Assembly (NCBI GenBank): GCA_947449515.1
Contig: CANFSD010000088.1
Location: 1-6,925, forward strand
Origin: Bacteroidota bacterium
GTDB taxonomy: Bacteria; Bacteroidota; Bacteroidia; UKL13-3
Direction of reading: 5' to 3'
Length of the DNA stretch: 6,925 nucleotides
The notes under the pieces were generated by a model that ran no database searches, was not told the origin of the DNA, and saw nothing but the letters and a program-made list of their open reading frames with translations. The position numbers were made by a program, and so were the translations under genes. Within the stretch, counting starts at the first letter, position 1. The number at the start of each line of letters is the position of its first letter. This document shows, in pieces, positions 1 to 6,060 of the stretch.

Positions 1-1
1 G

Positions 2-637
2 CTAATGTTGGATTACGGGATCTATTATGAATTTATGCCTATGAGTGAATATGGCAAAGAATTTCCAAAAACATTGAACCTAGAACAAGTTAAAATAAAT
101 GAAAATTACGCCCTTGTAATTTCAACCAACGCAGGCCTTTGGAGGTACATTATAGGTGACACTATTAAGTTTACTTCTATTAAACCATTTAGGTTTAAAA
201 TTACGGGTCGAACCAAACATTTTATTAATGCTTTTGGGGAAGAATTGGTGATTGAAAATGCAGATTTTGCTATTAAAACTGCCTGTGACCAAACAGATGC
301 GCTTATCATAGATTATACCGCCGCGCCAATTTATTTTACTGAAAACAACAATGGTGGTCATGAATGGTTAATTGAATTTGAAAAAGCACCTAATAATTTT
401 GAAACCTTTGTTGCGTTATTAGACCAAACCCTCAAACAACAGAACTCTGACTACGAAGCAAAACGCTACAAAGACATGGCCATGAGCCAGCCGCTTGTAA
501 AAATATTGCCCAAGGGTAGCTTTCACAATTGGTTGAAAAATTCGGGGAAATTAGGAGGGCAACACAAAGTACCAAGGCTAAGTAACCACCGCCAATTTGT
601 AGATGAAATATTGCAACAGCAAGTTCAAAAGGTTTAA
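2..637 (+). CDS. GH3 family protein (acyl-acid-amido synthetase-like), C-terminal part, 5' end outside window
   Basis: The reading frame is open to the left edge (the codon before the first ATG at 5 is a Leu codon), so this is the last ~211 residues of a protein that in this family is usually about 500 residues. Counting from the Met at 5, residues 41-57 (TNAGLWRYIIGDTIKFT) match the GH3 nucleotide-binding region, and FKITGRTKHFINAFGEE (64-80) matches the hinge into the C-terminal subdomain. The tail carries HNWLKNSGKLGGQHKVPRL, the usual GH3 ending. GH3 enzymes of the ANL adenylating superfamily activate a carboxylic acid with ATP and join it to an amino acid; plant members act on auxin or jasmonate. 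The bacterial substrate is unknown, and 'auxin-responsive' in database names is inherited from plants. It lies 11 bp before the lytic transglycosylase on the same strand, so co-transcription is likely. The family call is firm; the function is open. Confidence 0.9.
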   Translation, partial: LMLDYGIYYEFMPMSEYGKEFPKTLNLEQVKINENYALVISTNAGLWRYIIGDTIKFTSIKPFRFKITGRTKHFINAFGEELVIENADFAIKTACDQTDALIIDYTAAPIYFTENNNGGHEWLIEFEKAPNNFETFVALLDQTLKQQNSDYEAKRYKDMAMSQPLVKILPKGSFHNWLKNSGKLGGQHKVPRLSNHRQFVDEILQQQVQKV

Positions 638-648
638 TACAAATTTAC

Positions 649-1827
649 ATGAAAGTAAAAGAAAGAATTGTTTGGTTAGTAAGCACCCTCACACTGATAT
701 TAATAGTGCTGTTTTTTGAAAGTCATACCCGAACCGAAGACAAAAAAAACCTAGAAGAGTTTCAACAATATTACAGGGTATACTCTTTGGCAATGCCCAA
801 ATCTATCAACTTTGCAGGAACAGTAATTCCGCTCTCAGACAATGATGTTGCGGAGCGTTACGATAAAGAAATTCTTACCAATGTATATTGGCAATCGCAA
901 ACGCTTTTAATGCTTAAGAGAGCAAATAAATATTTGCCAACCATTTCTAAAATCTTAATTGAACAACAAATTCCTTTGGATTTTCAATACCTCGCTTTGG
1001 CAGAAAGCGGCCTACAAAATGTTGTCTCACCTGCAGGTGCAGCGGGTTTTTGGCAATTTTTAGACAAAACTGGAAAACGTTATGGATTAGAAATTTCTGA
1101 GGAAGTGGATGAACGCTACCATTTAGAAAAGGCAACTTATGCCGCCTGTTTATATTTTAAAGAAGCCTATGCACAATTAAAGGATTGGAGCTTGGTTGCA
1201 GCAAGTTACAACATGGGTATTGAAGGAGTAAAAAAACAAATCAAATCACAAAACATCAATAACTATTTCGACCTCTATTTAAATACAGAAACTGCACGTT
1301 ATTTATTTCGAATCATAGCCATAAAGGATATTTGTGAAAATCCTAAAAAATATGGCTTTAACATACCCTACAATGACCTATACCAAAAGAAAGCTGTGGT
1401 GTATGTAAAGGTAGATTTGAGCATCAGTAGTTTGGCTGCTTGGAGCTTGCAAAATGCCTGCAATTATAAAATCGTAAAGCTCTACAATCCTTGGCTACGT
1501 AAGCCTTTTATAAATGTTCCCTTAAATAAAACTTATTATATTGCCTTGCCACAAGACAGGCTCTATGCAAGTAGTTTGGCAAAAAAAATAGTAAACGATA
1601 CACTAACCTTAGAGGATACCAAACAAGAAAATTTACTTAAAGAAGATATGCTAACCCAAATAGACCATACGGTATTAAGGGGCGAAACCACCAAAACCAT
1701 AGCAGAAAAATACCAAGTAAACGAAGAAGATTTATTAATTTGGAATGAACTCAATGCTGGCGCAATATTAAAACCTGGCTCCAAAATTAAAATTATTAAA
1801 ACCCTACCAGAGTCTAACGGCAACTAG
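649..1827 (+). CDS. Membrane-anchored lytic transglycosylase, MltD-like SLT domain plus C-terminal LysM
   Basis: This 392-residue protein cleaves the MurNAc-GlcNAc bond of peptidoglycan to give 1,6-anhydro-muropeptides, acting outside the inner membrane. Residues 7-23 (VWLVSTLTLILIVLFF core) form a single hydrophobic segment after a basic start: a signal anchor or signal peptide. No lipobox cysteine follows, unlike E. coli MltD, which is a lipoprotein. The SLT domain covers about residues 105-225. It contains the catalytic Glu119 in ALAES, the family-1D block AGAAGFWQF (129-137) with TGKRYGL after it, and AASYNMG (184-190), the usual AYN motif. A single LysM domain at about 339-384 (HTVLRGETTKTIAEKY, then LKPGSKIKII) should bind glycan chains. 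The ATG at 649 puts the hydrophobic segment right at the N-terminus, so the start is convincing; no Shine-Dalgarno is present. No promoter-like motif is seen in the 11-bp gap after the GH3 gene, which fits one operon. Confidence 0.93.
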   Translation: MKVKERIVWLVSTLTLILIVLFFESHTRTEDKKNLEEFQQYYRVYSLAMPKSINFAGTVIPLSDNDVAERYDKEILTNVYWQSQTLLMLKRANKYLPTISKILIEQQIPLDFQYLALAESGLQNVVSPAGAAGFWQFLDKTGKRYGLEISEEVDERYHLEKATYAACLYFKEAYAQLKDWSLVAASYNMGIEGVKKQIKSQNINNYFDLYLNTETARYLFRIIAIKDICENPKKYGFNIPYNDLYQKKAVVYVKVDLSISSLAAWSLQNACNYKIVKLYNPWLRKPFINVPLNKTYYIALPQDRLYASSLAKKIVNDTLTLEDTKQENLLKEDMLTQIDHTVLRGETTKTIAEKYQVNEEDLLIWNELNAGAILKPGSKIKIIKTLPESNGN

Positions 1828-1859
1828 TTGTTACTAATAAATTATTGCGAACAAAATAC

Positions 1860-1888
1860 TGACTTTAATTAGTTTAAAATTGAAGTCA
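1860..1888. repeat. Inverted repeat, 11-bp arms with 7-bp spacer, between lytic transglycosylase and saccharopine dehydrogenase genes
   Basis: The arms TGACTTTAATT (1860-1870) and AATTGAAGTCA (1878-1888) are complementary at 10 of 11 positions. The one mismatch would be a G-U wobble in plus-strand RNA. The spacer is AGTTTAA. It begins 33 bp after the transglycosylase stop and ends 5 bp before the candidate -7 element of the next gene, so its centre (about 1874) falls where the -33 element should sit. It may be an operator for a dimeric regulator of the saccharopine dehydrogenase gene. Alternatively it is a weak terminator of the upstream operon, although the five-T run (1896-1900) starts 7 bp after the stem and the stem is AT-rich. 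The repeat is seen directly; its role is inference. Confidence 0.6.
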
Positions 1889-1901
1889 ATACCTATTTTT
1901 G
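1873..1901 (+). promoter_or_regulatory. Candidate Bacteroidota sigma-A promoter for saccharopine dehydrogenase
   Basis: TATTTTTG at 1894-1901 fits the Bacteroidota -7 consensus TAnnTTTG exactly. A TTTA at 1873-1876, 17 bp upstream, is a weak match to the TTG/TTTG -33 element. Transcription would then start near 1908, about 14 nt before the ATG at 1922. Short CCTA/TAGG arms (1892-1895, 1903-1906) flank the -7 element. This placement also argues against the upstream in-frame TTG at 1880 as the gene start, since it would lie before the transcript. The -33 match is poor, so confidence is moderate. Confidence 0.45.
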
Positions 1902-1921
1902 TTAGGCTTAAGAACCATACA

Positions 1922-3238
1922 ATGAAAAAAATATTAATAATTGGAGCAGGCTTATCTGCAAGTTATTTAATTAAATATTTATTGGCCCATGCCACCAAAG
2001 AAAAGTGGCATATTACCCTTGCTGATGCAAACCTTGCCTTGGCACAAAAAAAAATAGGCAAAAGCAAAAATGGCATTGCTGTATCGTTAGATATAAATAA
2101 TGCGAAACAAAGAGCAAATTATATTGCCGCTGCAGATATTGTAATTTCAATGCTACCTGCGCATTTGCATTTATTAGCAGCAAACGATTGTCTTAAATAC
2201 AAAAAGCATTTGATTACTGCTTCCTATTTAAGTGATGAAATGAAGCAATTGCATTCACAAGCCTTACAAGCCAATATCCTCTTTTTAAATGAAATTGGAT
2301 TAGATCCTGGTATTGACCATTTATCTGCCATGCAAATGATTCAAAATATTCAAGCAAAAGGCGGGAAAATAGAATCTTTTGAATCCTATTGTGGCGGTTT
2401 AGTTGCACCTGCATTTGACAATAATCCCTGGAATTATAAGTTTACATGGAATCCCAGAAATGTGGTGTTGGCCGGACAGGCAACTGCCAGGTATTTAGAA
2501 AATGGTTTATTGAAATTTATTCCACCCAATAGAATTTTTTCCCAAACAAAAACAATCAAGGTTGGCAAAGTTGGAAATTATGAAGCATATGCAAATAGAG
2601 ATTCCTTAAGTTATATCGAACCATATGGAATTGGTTCGGCCAAAACCGTCTTACGTGGAACATTGCGTAAAAAAGGATATTCAGAAGCTTGGAATTGCCT
2701 TGTAAAATTAGGTCTTACAGACGACACCTATACCTTACCAAATTCAGAAAGACTAAGTTTCAGAGAACTTATTACAGCACTTATTCCTAGCGCAACTACG
2801 CAAAATATTGAAACCAAGTTGGCCGAATTCTTGGGCATAGGCAAATCTAGTAAACTCTTTAAAAAACTTACTTGGCTCGGCCTATTAGAAGAAATTGCCA
2901 TTGGGATTAAGGAAGTTACCCCAGCACAAGCATTACAAAAACTTCTCCAAGAAAAATGGCAATTAAAAGCAGGAGAATTAGATCAAATAGTAATGAAACA
3001 TGAAATAAGCTACCAACTTAACAACAAACTTTTTCATGAACATTCCTACTTAATAGTAGATGGCGAAAATGAAACACTTACAGCTATGGCTAAAACCGTT
3101 GGACTCCCTATGGCTATTGCAACCAAATTGGTGCTTCAAGGAAAAATTAAAGCACGTGGGGTTCAAATACCTTTAACAAGAGAGTTTTACGAACCCATTT
3201 TAAAAGAATTAGAAAAATATGGTGTTGCCTTTAAATAG
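1922..3238 (+). CDS. Saccharopine dehydrogenase, glutamate-forming type (LYS9 / AASS C-terminal-like)
   Basis: The product is 438 residues. Family members oxidise saccharopine with NAD(P)+ to glutamate and 2-aminoadipate 6-semialdehyde, a cytoplasmic step of the saccharopine route of lysine metabolism. An N-terminal Rossmann fold begins KKILIIGAGLSASYLI (2-17), with a GAGLSA variant of the GxGxxG/A loop. NEIGLDPGIDHLSAM (123-137) and SYCGGLVAPAFDNNPWNYKF (155-174) are signature blocks of the catalytic domain, the second being diagnostic for LYS9/AASS rather than for lysine-forming or carboxynorspermidine dehydrogenases. I chose ATG 1922 over an in-frame TTG at 1880. The extra 14 residues precede the Rossmann strand, resemble nothing in the family, and lie across the predicted promoter. 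The family length is about 440, so the gene is complete. No lysine-ketoglutarate reductase or semialdehyde dehydrogenase partner is visible here. A nine-A run at 2046-2054 leaves the frame intact. Confidence 0.88.
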   Translation: MKKILIIGAGLSASYLIKYLLAHATKEKWHITLADANLALAQKKIGKSKNGIAVSLDINNAKQRANYIAAADIVISMLPAHLHLLAANDCLKYKKHLITASYLSDEMKQLHSQALQANILFLNEIGLDPGIDHLSAMQMIQNIQAKGGKIESFESYCGGLVAPAFDNNPWNYKFTWNPRNVVLAGQATARYLENGLLKFIPPNRIFSQTKTIKVGKVGNYEAYANRDSLSYIEPYGIGSAKTVLRGTLRKKGYSEAWNCLVKLGLTDDTYTLPNSERLSFRELITALIPSATTQNIETKLAEFLGIGKSSKLFKKLTWLGLLEEIAIGIKEVTPAQALQKLLQEKWQLKAGELDQIVMKHEISYQLNNKLFHEHSYLIVDGENETLTAMAKTVGLPMAIATKLVLQGKIKARGVQIPLTREFYEPILKELEKYGVAFK

Positions 3239-3249
3239 CTCGCAATAAA

Positions 3250-3981
3250 CTACCTGGATTTCTGCTGATCCAAATAAAAATCTTTGGTCAAATTAAAATA
3301 AAAACTTGTTTTTTCTTTGTTTGTAGAAAGCAAAATTATGTCCTCTTCTGAAAGTGGCATTTTTATTTTACTATAGGCTTGCACCTTACGTCTAATAGCA
3401 CTTTCGGCATTTGGATAAATAGCATAATCACGATTTAAAAATAATTGATATTGCGCTGCTATTATTTGAAAATTACTAGCCGCCTCAGGAGGCAAAACCA
3501 ACCAAAATAAACCAGTTTCATTTAACAATTGACCTGCCGCCATTGCCAAGTCCTCAAAAGGTAACTGAGTGTCTTGTCTTGCTAATTTGCGCTGTGAATC
3601 TTCAATTTTAAAATTACGGGCGCTTTCAAAATAAGGTGGATTACTAACTATACAATCGTATTTTTTTGCATTTGATTGCACAAACTTTTGAAGGGAAATA
3701 TTTTTAGCATGTAACCTATTTGCCCATTTTGAATTGCTAAAATTAAAACTGGCCTCTTGGAATGCCAATTCCTCTATTTCAATGGCATCAATATCAGCCT
3801 TGCACCTTTGTGCCATTATTAAAGATAAAATTCCACAACCAGTGCCAATATCAAGGACTTGCTTTTCCGAGCCCAAAACATTCACTAAACAGCCTAAAAG
3901 CACACTATCTGTGCCTACTTTCATAGCCGACTGTTTATGAAACACCCTGAATTCCTTAAAATCAAAAAAATCTGACGCCAT
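3250..3981 (-). CDS. trmN6: tRNA1(Val) adenine(37)-N6-methyltransferase-like protein (TrmN6/YfiC family)
   Basis: This 243-residue class I SAM-dependent methyltransferase belongs to the family that, in E. coli, methylates N6 of A37 next to the anticodon of tRNA1(Val). Visible motifs in order are FRVFHKQSAMKVGTDSVLLG (11-30), whose KVGTDxxLLG block is typical of YfiC; the SAM-binding loop VLDIGTGCG (42-50); the acidic end of strand 2 in IDAIEIEE (64-71); and the catalytic SNPPY (113-117), the N-P-P-Y of N6-adenine methyltransferases. The length fits the family. The start is supported by alignment of the N-terminal block and by a GAGGG 3 nt before the ATG, an unusual Shine-Dalgarno-like match for this phylum. 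The gene is convergent with saccharopine dehydrogenase (11-bp gap) and divergent from the thioredoxin-domain gene. The exact tRNA target is inferred from family; another A37-type or related N6-adenine substrate is possible. Confidence 0.87.
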   Translation of the reverse strand: MASDFFDFKEFRVFHKQSAMKVGTDSVLLGCLVNVLGSEKQVLDIGTGCGILSLIMAQRCKADIDAIEIEELAFQEASFNFSNSKWANRLHAKNISLQKFVQSNAKKYDCIVSNPPYFESARNFKIEDSQRKLARQDTQLPFEDLAMAAGQLLNETGLFWLVLPPEAASNFQIIAAQYQLFLNRDYAIYPNAESAIRRKVQAYSKIKMPLSEEDIILLSTNKEKTSFYFNLTKDFYLDQQKSR

Positions 3982-3997
3982 ATTCCCTCAAAATAAA

Positions 3998-4028
3998 ACA
4001 AAGCAGCTCGTATAATTGCTTTCTTTGT
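3998..4028. promoter_or_regulatory. Candidate divergent promoter with mirrored ACAAAG/CTTTGT elements
   Basis: The 61-bp divergent gap holds an inverted pair: ACAAAG at 3998-4003 and CTTTGT at 4023-4028. Read outward, each supplies a TTTG like the distal half of the TAnnTTTG -7 element. The plus TTTG (4024-4027) lies 15 bp before the ATG at 4043. The minus TTTG (4002 to 3999) lies 17 bp before the ATG ending at 3981. The TA half is imperfect on both sides (TTTCTTTG on plus, CTGCTTTG on minus) and no clear -33 TTG is seen, so the assignment is tentative. An overlapping AAAGCA/TGCTTT pair (4000-4005, 4017-4022) adds to the symmetry. Confidence 0.3.
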
Positions 4029-4042
4029 ATAAAATAATTTTT

Positions 4043-6058
4043 ATGGCCGAACACAAATTTACCAATGCACTAATAAGCGCTCAAAGTCCTTACTTATTGC
4101 AACATGCTTATAACCCTGTTAATTGGGTAGAATGGGATGAAAGTATTTTGGATCGAGCCAAAGCAGAAGATAAACTAATTTTAGTAAGCATAGGATATAG
4201 CAGCTGTCATTGGTGTCATGTTATGGCACATGAATGTTTTGAAGATGAAGAAACAGCAGCTATTATGAACGCGCATTTTATTTGTGTTAAAATAGACAGA
4301 GAAGAACGTCCAGACATAGATCAAATCTATATGGATGCCCTTCAATTGATCACCGGCCAAGGCGGATGGCCTTTGAATATGATTACACTGCCAGATGGAA
4401 GACCATTACACGGAGGTACTTATTTCCCAAAACAAAAATGGGAAAATGTTTTGCTGAGCCTACATCAATTTTATGAAGAGAAAAAAGAAGAAGCATTTCA
4501 ATTTGCTACCCAATTAAGCAATGGCATTCGCAAACTAGATCAGTTTGAATCAACTATTCGCAGTAATAACAATTTTGAGCTATTGATGCAATTATTGCAA
4601 AAATGGAAACAACAATTCGATTTAACTTGGGGTGGCTATAATTGGTCGCCCAAATTTCCATTACCCAACCAATGGGAATTATTTATCGGTATTCATCATA
4701 TCACCAAAGAACCCATTTTTGCAGAGGCCGTTAAAACCACCTTACACAAAATGTATGAAGGAGGCATTTTTGATCATTTGGCTGGAGGATTTGCCAGATA
4801 TAGTACAGACAGCTTTTGGAAAGTTCCTCATTTTGAAAAAATGTTATATGACAATGCCCAATTATTAGGCACTTATGCCATGGCAGCAAAGTATTTCAAC
4901 GAACCAATTTTTGAAAAAGTAGTTGCACACACCCATCAATTTATTAGCAATTTTATGACTGCTCCCGATGGAGGTTTCTACTCTGCTTTGGATGCCGACA
5001 GCGAGGGAATTGAAGGCAAATATTACGTTTGGGAATTTGAAGAATTGCATGAAATATTAGAAGAAAATGCGTCGCTTTTCTGTGATTATTTTTCAGTAAC
5101 AAAAGAAAGTAATTGGGAAGAAGGCAATATTTTATTCCGAACCAAATCCATAGAAGAACTCACTGCCAATTACCAATTGACAACAAATGAAATTGAGCAA
5201 AAAATAAATCAATGTCGTAAATTATTATTACTAGAAAGAGGAAAAAGAATTGCACCTGGCTTAGATGATAAAATCATTTGCAGCTGGAACGCCCTGATGA
5301 TTAAAGGCTATGCACAAGCACATTTTTACTTGCCAGAAAATAATTATTTGGAACATGCCACCCAAGCAATGGATTCTTTGCTATTATGGTGTTTAGAAGG
5401 AAACCAAGTTTACCGCATTTATAAAAATAAGCAAAAAAGTATTCCAGGATTTGCTGAAGATTATGCCTGCTTAATAGAGGCCCTTCTTGTATTATTTGAG
5501 GCGGGTGCCGAAGAGAAATATTGTTTACTTGCACAGCAATTAATGGAAGAATGCTTGCAACAATTTTTCGACCGAGAAACTAGTTTGTTTTTCTTTACCT
5601 CATCTAAACAAGCAACTTTAATTACCAGAAAAATTGAAGTAAACGACGATGTCATTCCTGCCTCAAATAGCATTTTAGCTAAATGCTTAAACCGTTTAGC
5701 CTATTATTTTGAGCGAAATGATTATGCAAAGATACAGGAAAATATGCTTGCCCGCATTATTCCTAAAATGCAAAAATTTCCAAATGGTTACAGCAATTGG
5801 ATGCAGTTAATTTCTATGCAGGAAAAAGCCTTTAAACAAATAATAATAAAGGGAGATTACGCGAAGATTTGGAAACAAGAATTGGGTAACAGTTTTCAAT
5901 TCAATACCGCAATTCTTGTGCATCCAGGAAATAGCAATATTCCATTGTTACAAGCTAAAAATGGAGAGACTCAAAAAACAACAGCTTGGGTTTGTACAGA
6001 TAAAACTTGTAGTGCCCCTATTTACAGTATAGAAGCACTGCAAGCTATATTAATCTAA
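4043..6058 (+). CDS. Thioredoxin domain-containing DUF255 protein (YyaL/SPATA20 family)
   Basis: This 671-residue protein is complete and of normal family length. It joins an N-terminal thioredoxin-like domain (about 1-165) to an (alpha/alpha)6 six-hairpin glycosidase-like barrel. The N-terminus carries the family hallmark SPYLLQHAYNPVNWVEW (15-31). A redox-type CHWC follows (Cys55-Cys58, within GYSSCHWCHVM), then KIDREERPDID and GQGGWPLN, which supplies the cis-proline. In the barrel part are GGIFDHLAGGFARYS, VPHFEKMLYDN, ALDADSEG and a C-terminal WVCTDKTCSAPI with two further cysteines. No signal peptide is present, so it is probably cytoplasmic. ATG 4043 is preferred to an in-frame TTG at 4016, because the extra nine residues overlap the presumed promoter and family members start just before the SPYLLQHA block. 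The biochemical function of the family is not established, though it is conserved from bacteria to mammals (human SPATA20). Its stop is 2 bp from the stop of the opposing gene. Confidence 0.92.
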   Translation: MAEHKFTNALISAQSPYLLQHAYNPVNWVEWDESILDRAKAEDKLILVSIGYSSCHWCHVMAHECFEDEETAAIMNAHFICVKIDREERPDIDQIYMDALQLITGQGGWPLNMITLPDGRPLHGGTYFPKQKWENVLLSLHQFYEEKKEEAFQFATQLSNGIRKLDQFESTIRSNNNFELLMQLLQKWKQQFDLTWGGYNWSPKFPLPNQWELFIGIHHITKEPIFAEAVKTTLHKMYEGGIFDHLAGGFARYSTDSFWKVPHFEKMLYDNAQLLGTYAMAAKYFNEPIFEKVVAHTHQFISNFMTAPDGGFYSALDADSEGIEGKYYVWEFEELHEILEENASLFCDYFSVTKESNWEEGNILFRTKSIEELTANYQLTTNEIEQKINQCRKLLLLERGKRIAPGLDDKIICSWNALMIKGYAQAHFYLPENNYLEHATQAMDSLLLWCLEGNQVYRIYKNKQKSIPGFAEDYACLIEALLVLFEAGAEEKYCLLAQQLMEECLQQFFDRETSLFFFTSSKQATLITRKIEVNDDVIPASNSILAKCLNRLAYYFERNDYAKIQENMLARIIPKMQKFPNGYSNWMQLISMQEKAFKQIIIKGDYAKIWKQELGNSFQFNTAILVHPGNSNIPLLQAKNGETQKTTAWVCTDKTCSAPIYSIEALQAILI

Positions 6059-6060
6059 TG

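Noticed and set aside
106..361. Two overlapping minus-strand open frames (67 and 79 codons) inside the GH3 gene
   Set aside because: They are antisense to a well-conserved GH3 region, show no recognisable motif and have no promoter-like context.
1563..1823. Minus-strand 86-codon open frame with a hydrophobic-looking product
   Set aside because: It is antisense to the LysM region of the lytic transglycosylase; its composition is what complementary AT-rich codons give.
1880..1921. TTG at 1880 as the start of the saccharopine dehydrogenase
   Set aside because: It would add 14 residues ahead of the Rossmann strand, falls inside the inverted repeat and upstream of the predicted transcription start, and a normal ATG is present at 1922.
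2046..2054. Nine-A homopolymer in the saccharopine dehydrogenase gene as a phase-variation or frameshift site
   Set aside because: The frame is intact across it, Gln-Lys-Lys-Ile is plausible there, and long A runs are common in AT-rich genomes. The gene is also not a typical phase-variable surface function.
3254..3313. Hairpin-like sequences after the saccharopine dehydrogenase stop (TGGAT/ATCCA and AAAAAC/GTTTTT) as a terminator
   Set aside because: The first is a 5-bp stem with no following T run. The second has a 2-nt loop and an almost pure A-T stem. Neither is a credible terminator.
4632..4868. Plus-strand 78-codon open frame
   Set aside because: It is an out-of-frame shadow of the DUF255 gene, whose conserved barrel motifs occupy the true frame here.
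5301..5673. Minus-strand open frames of 77 and 70 codons
   Set aside because: They are antisense to conserved DUF255 sequence, overlap each other and have no family resemblance.
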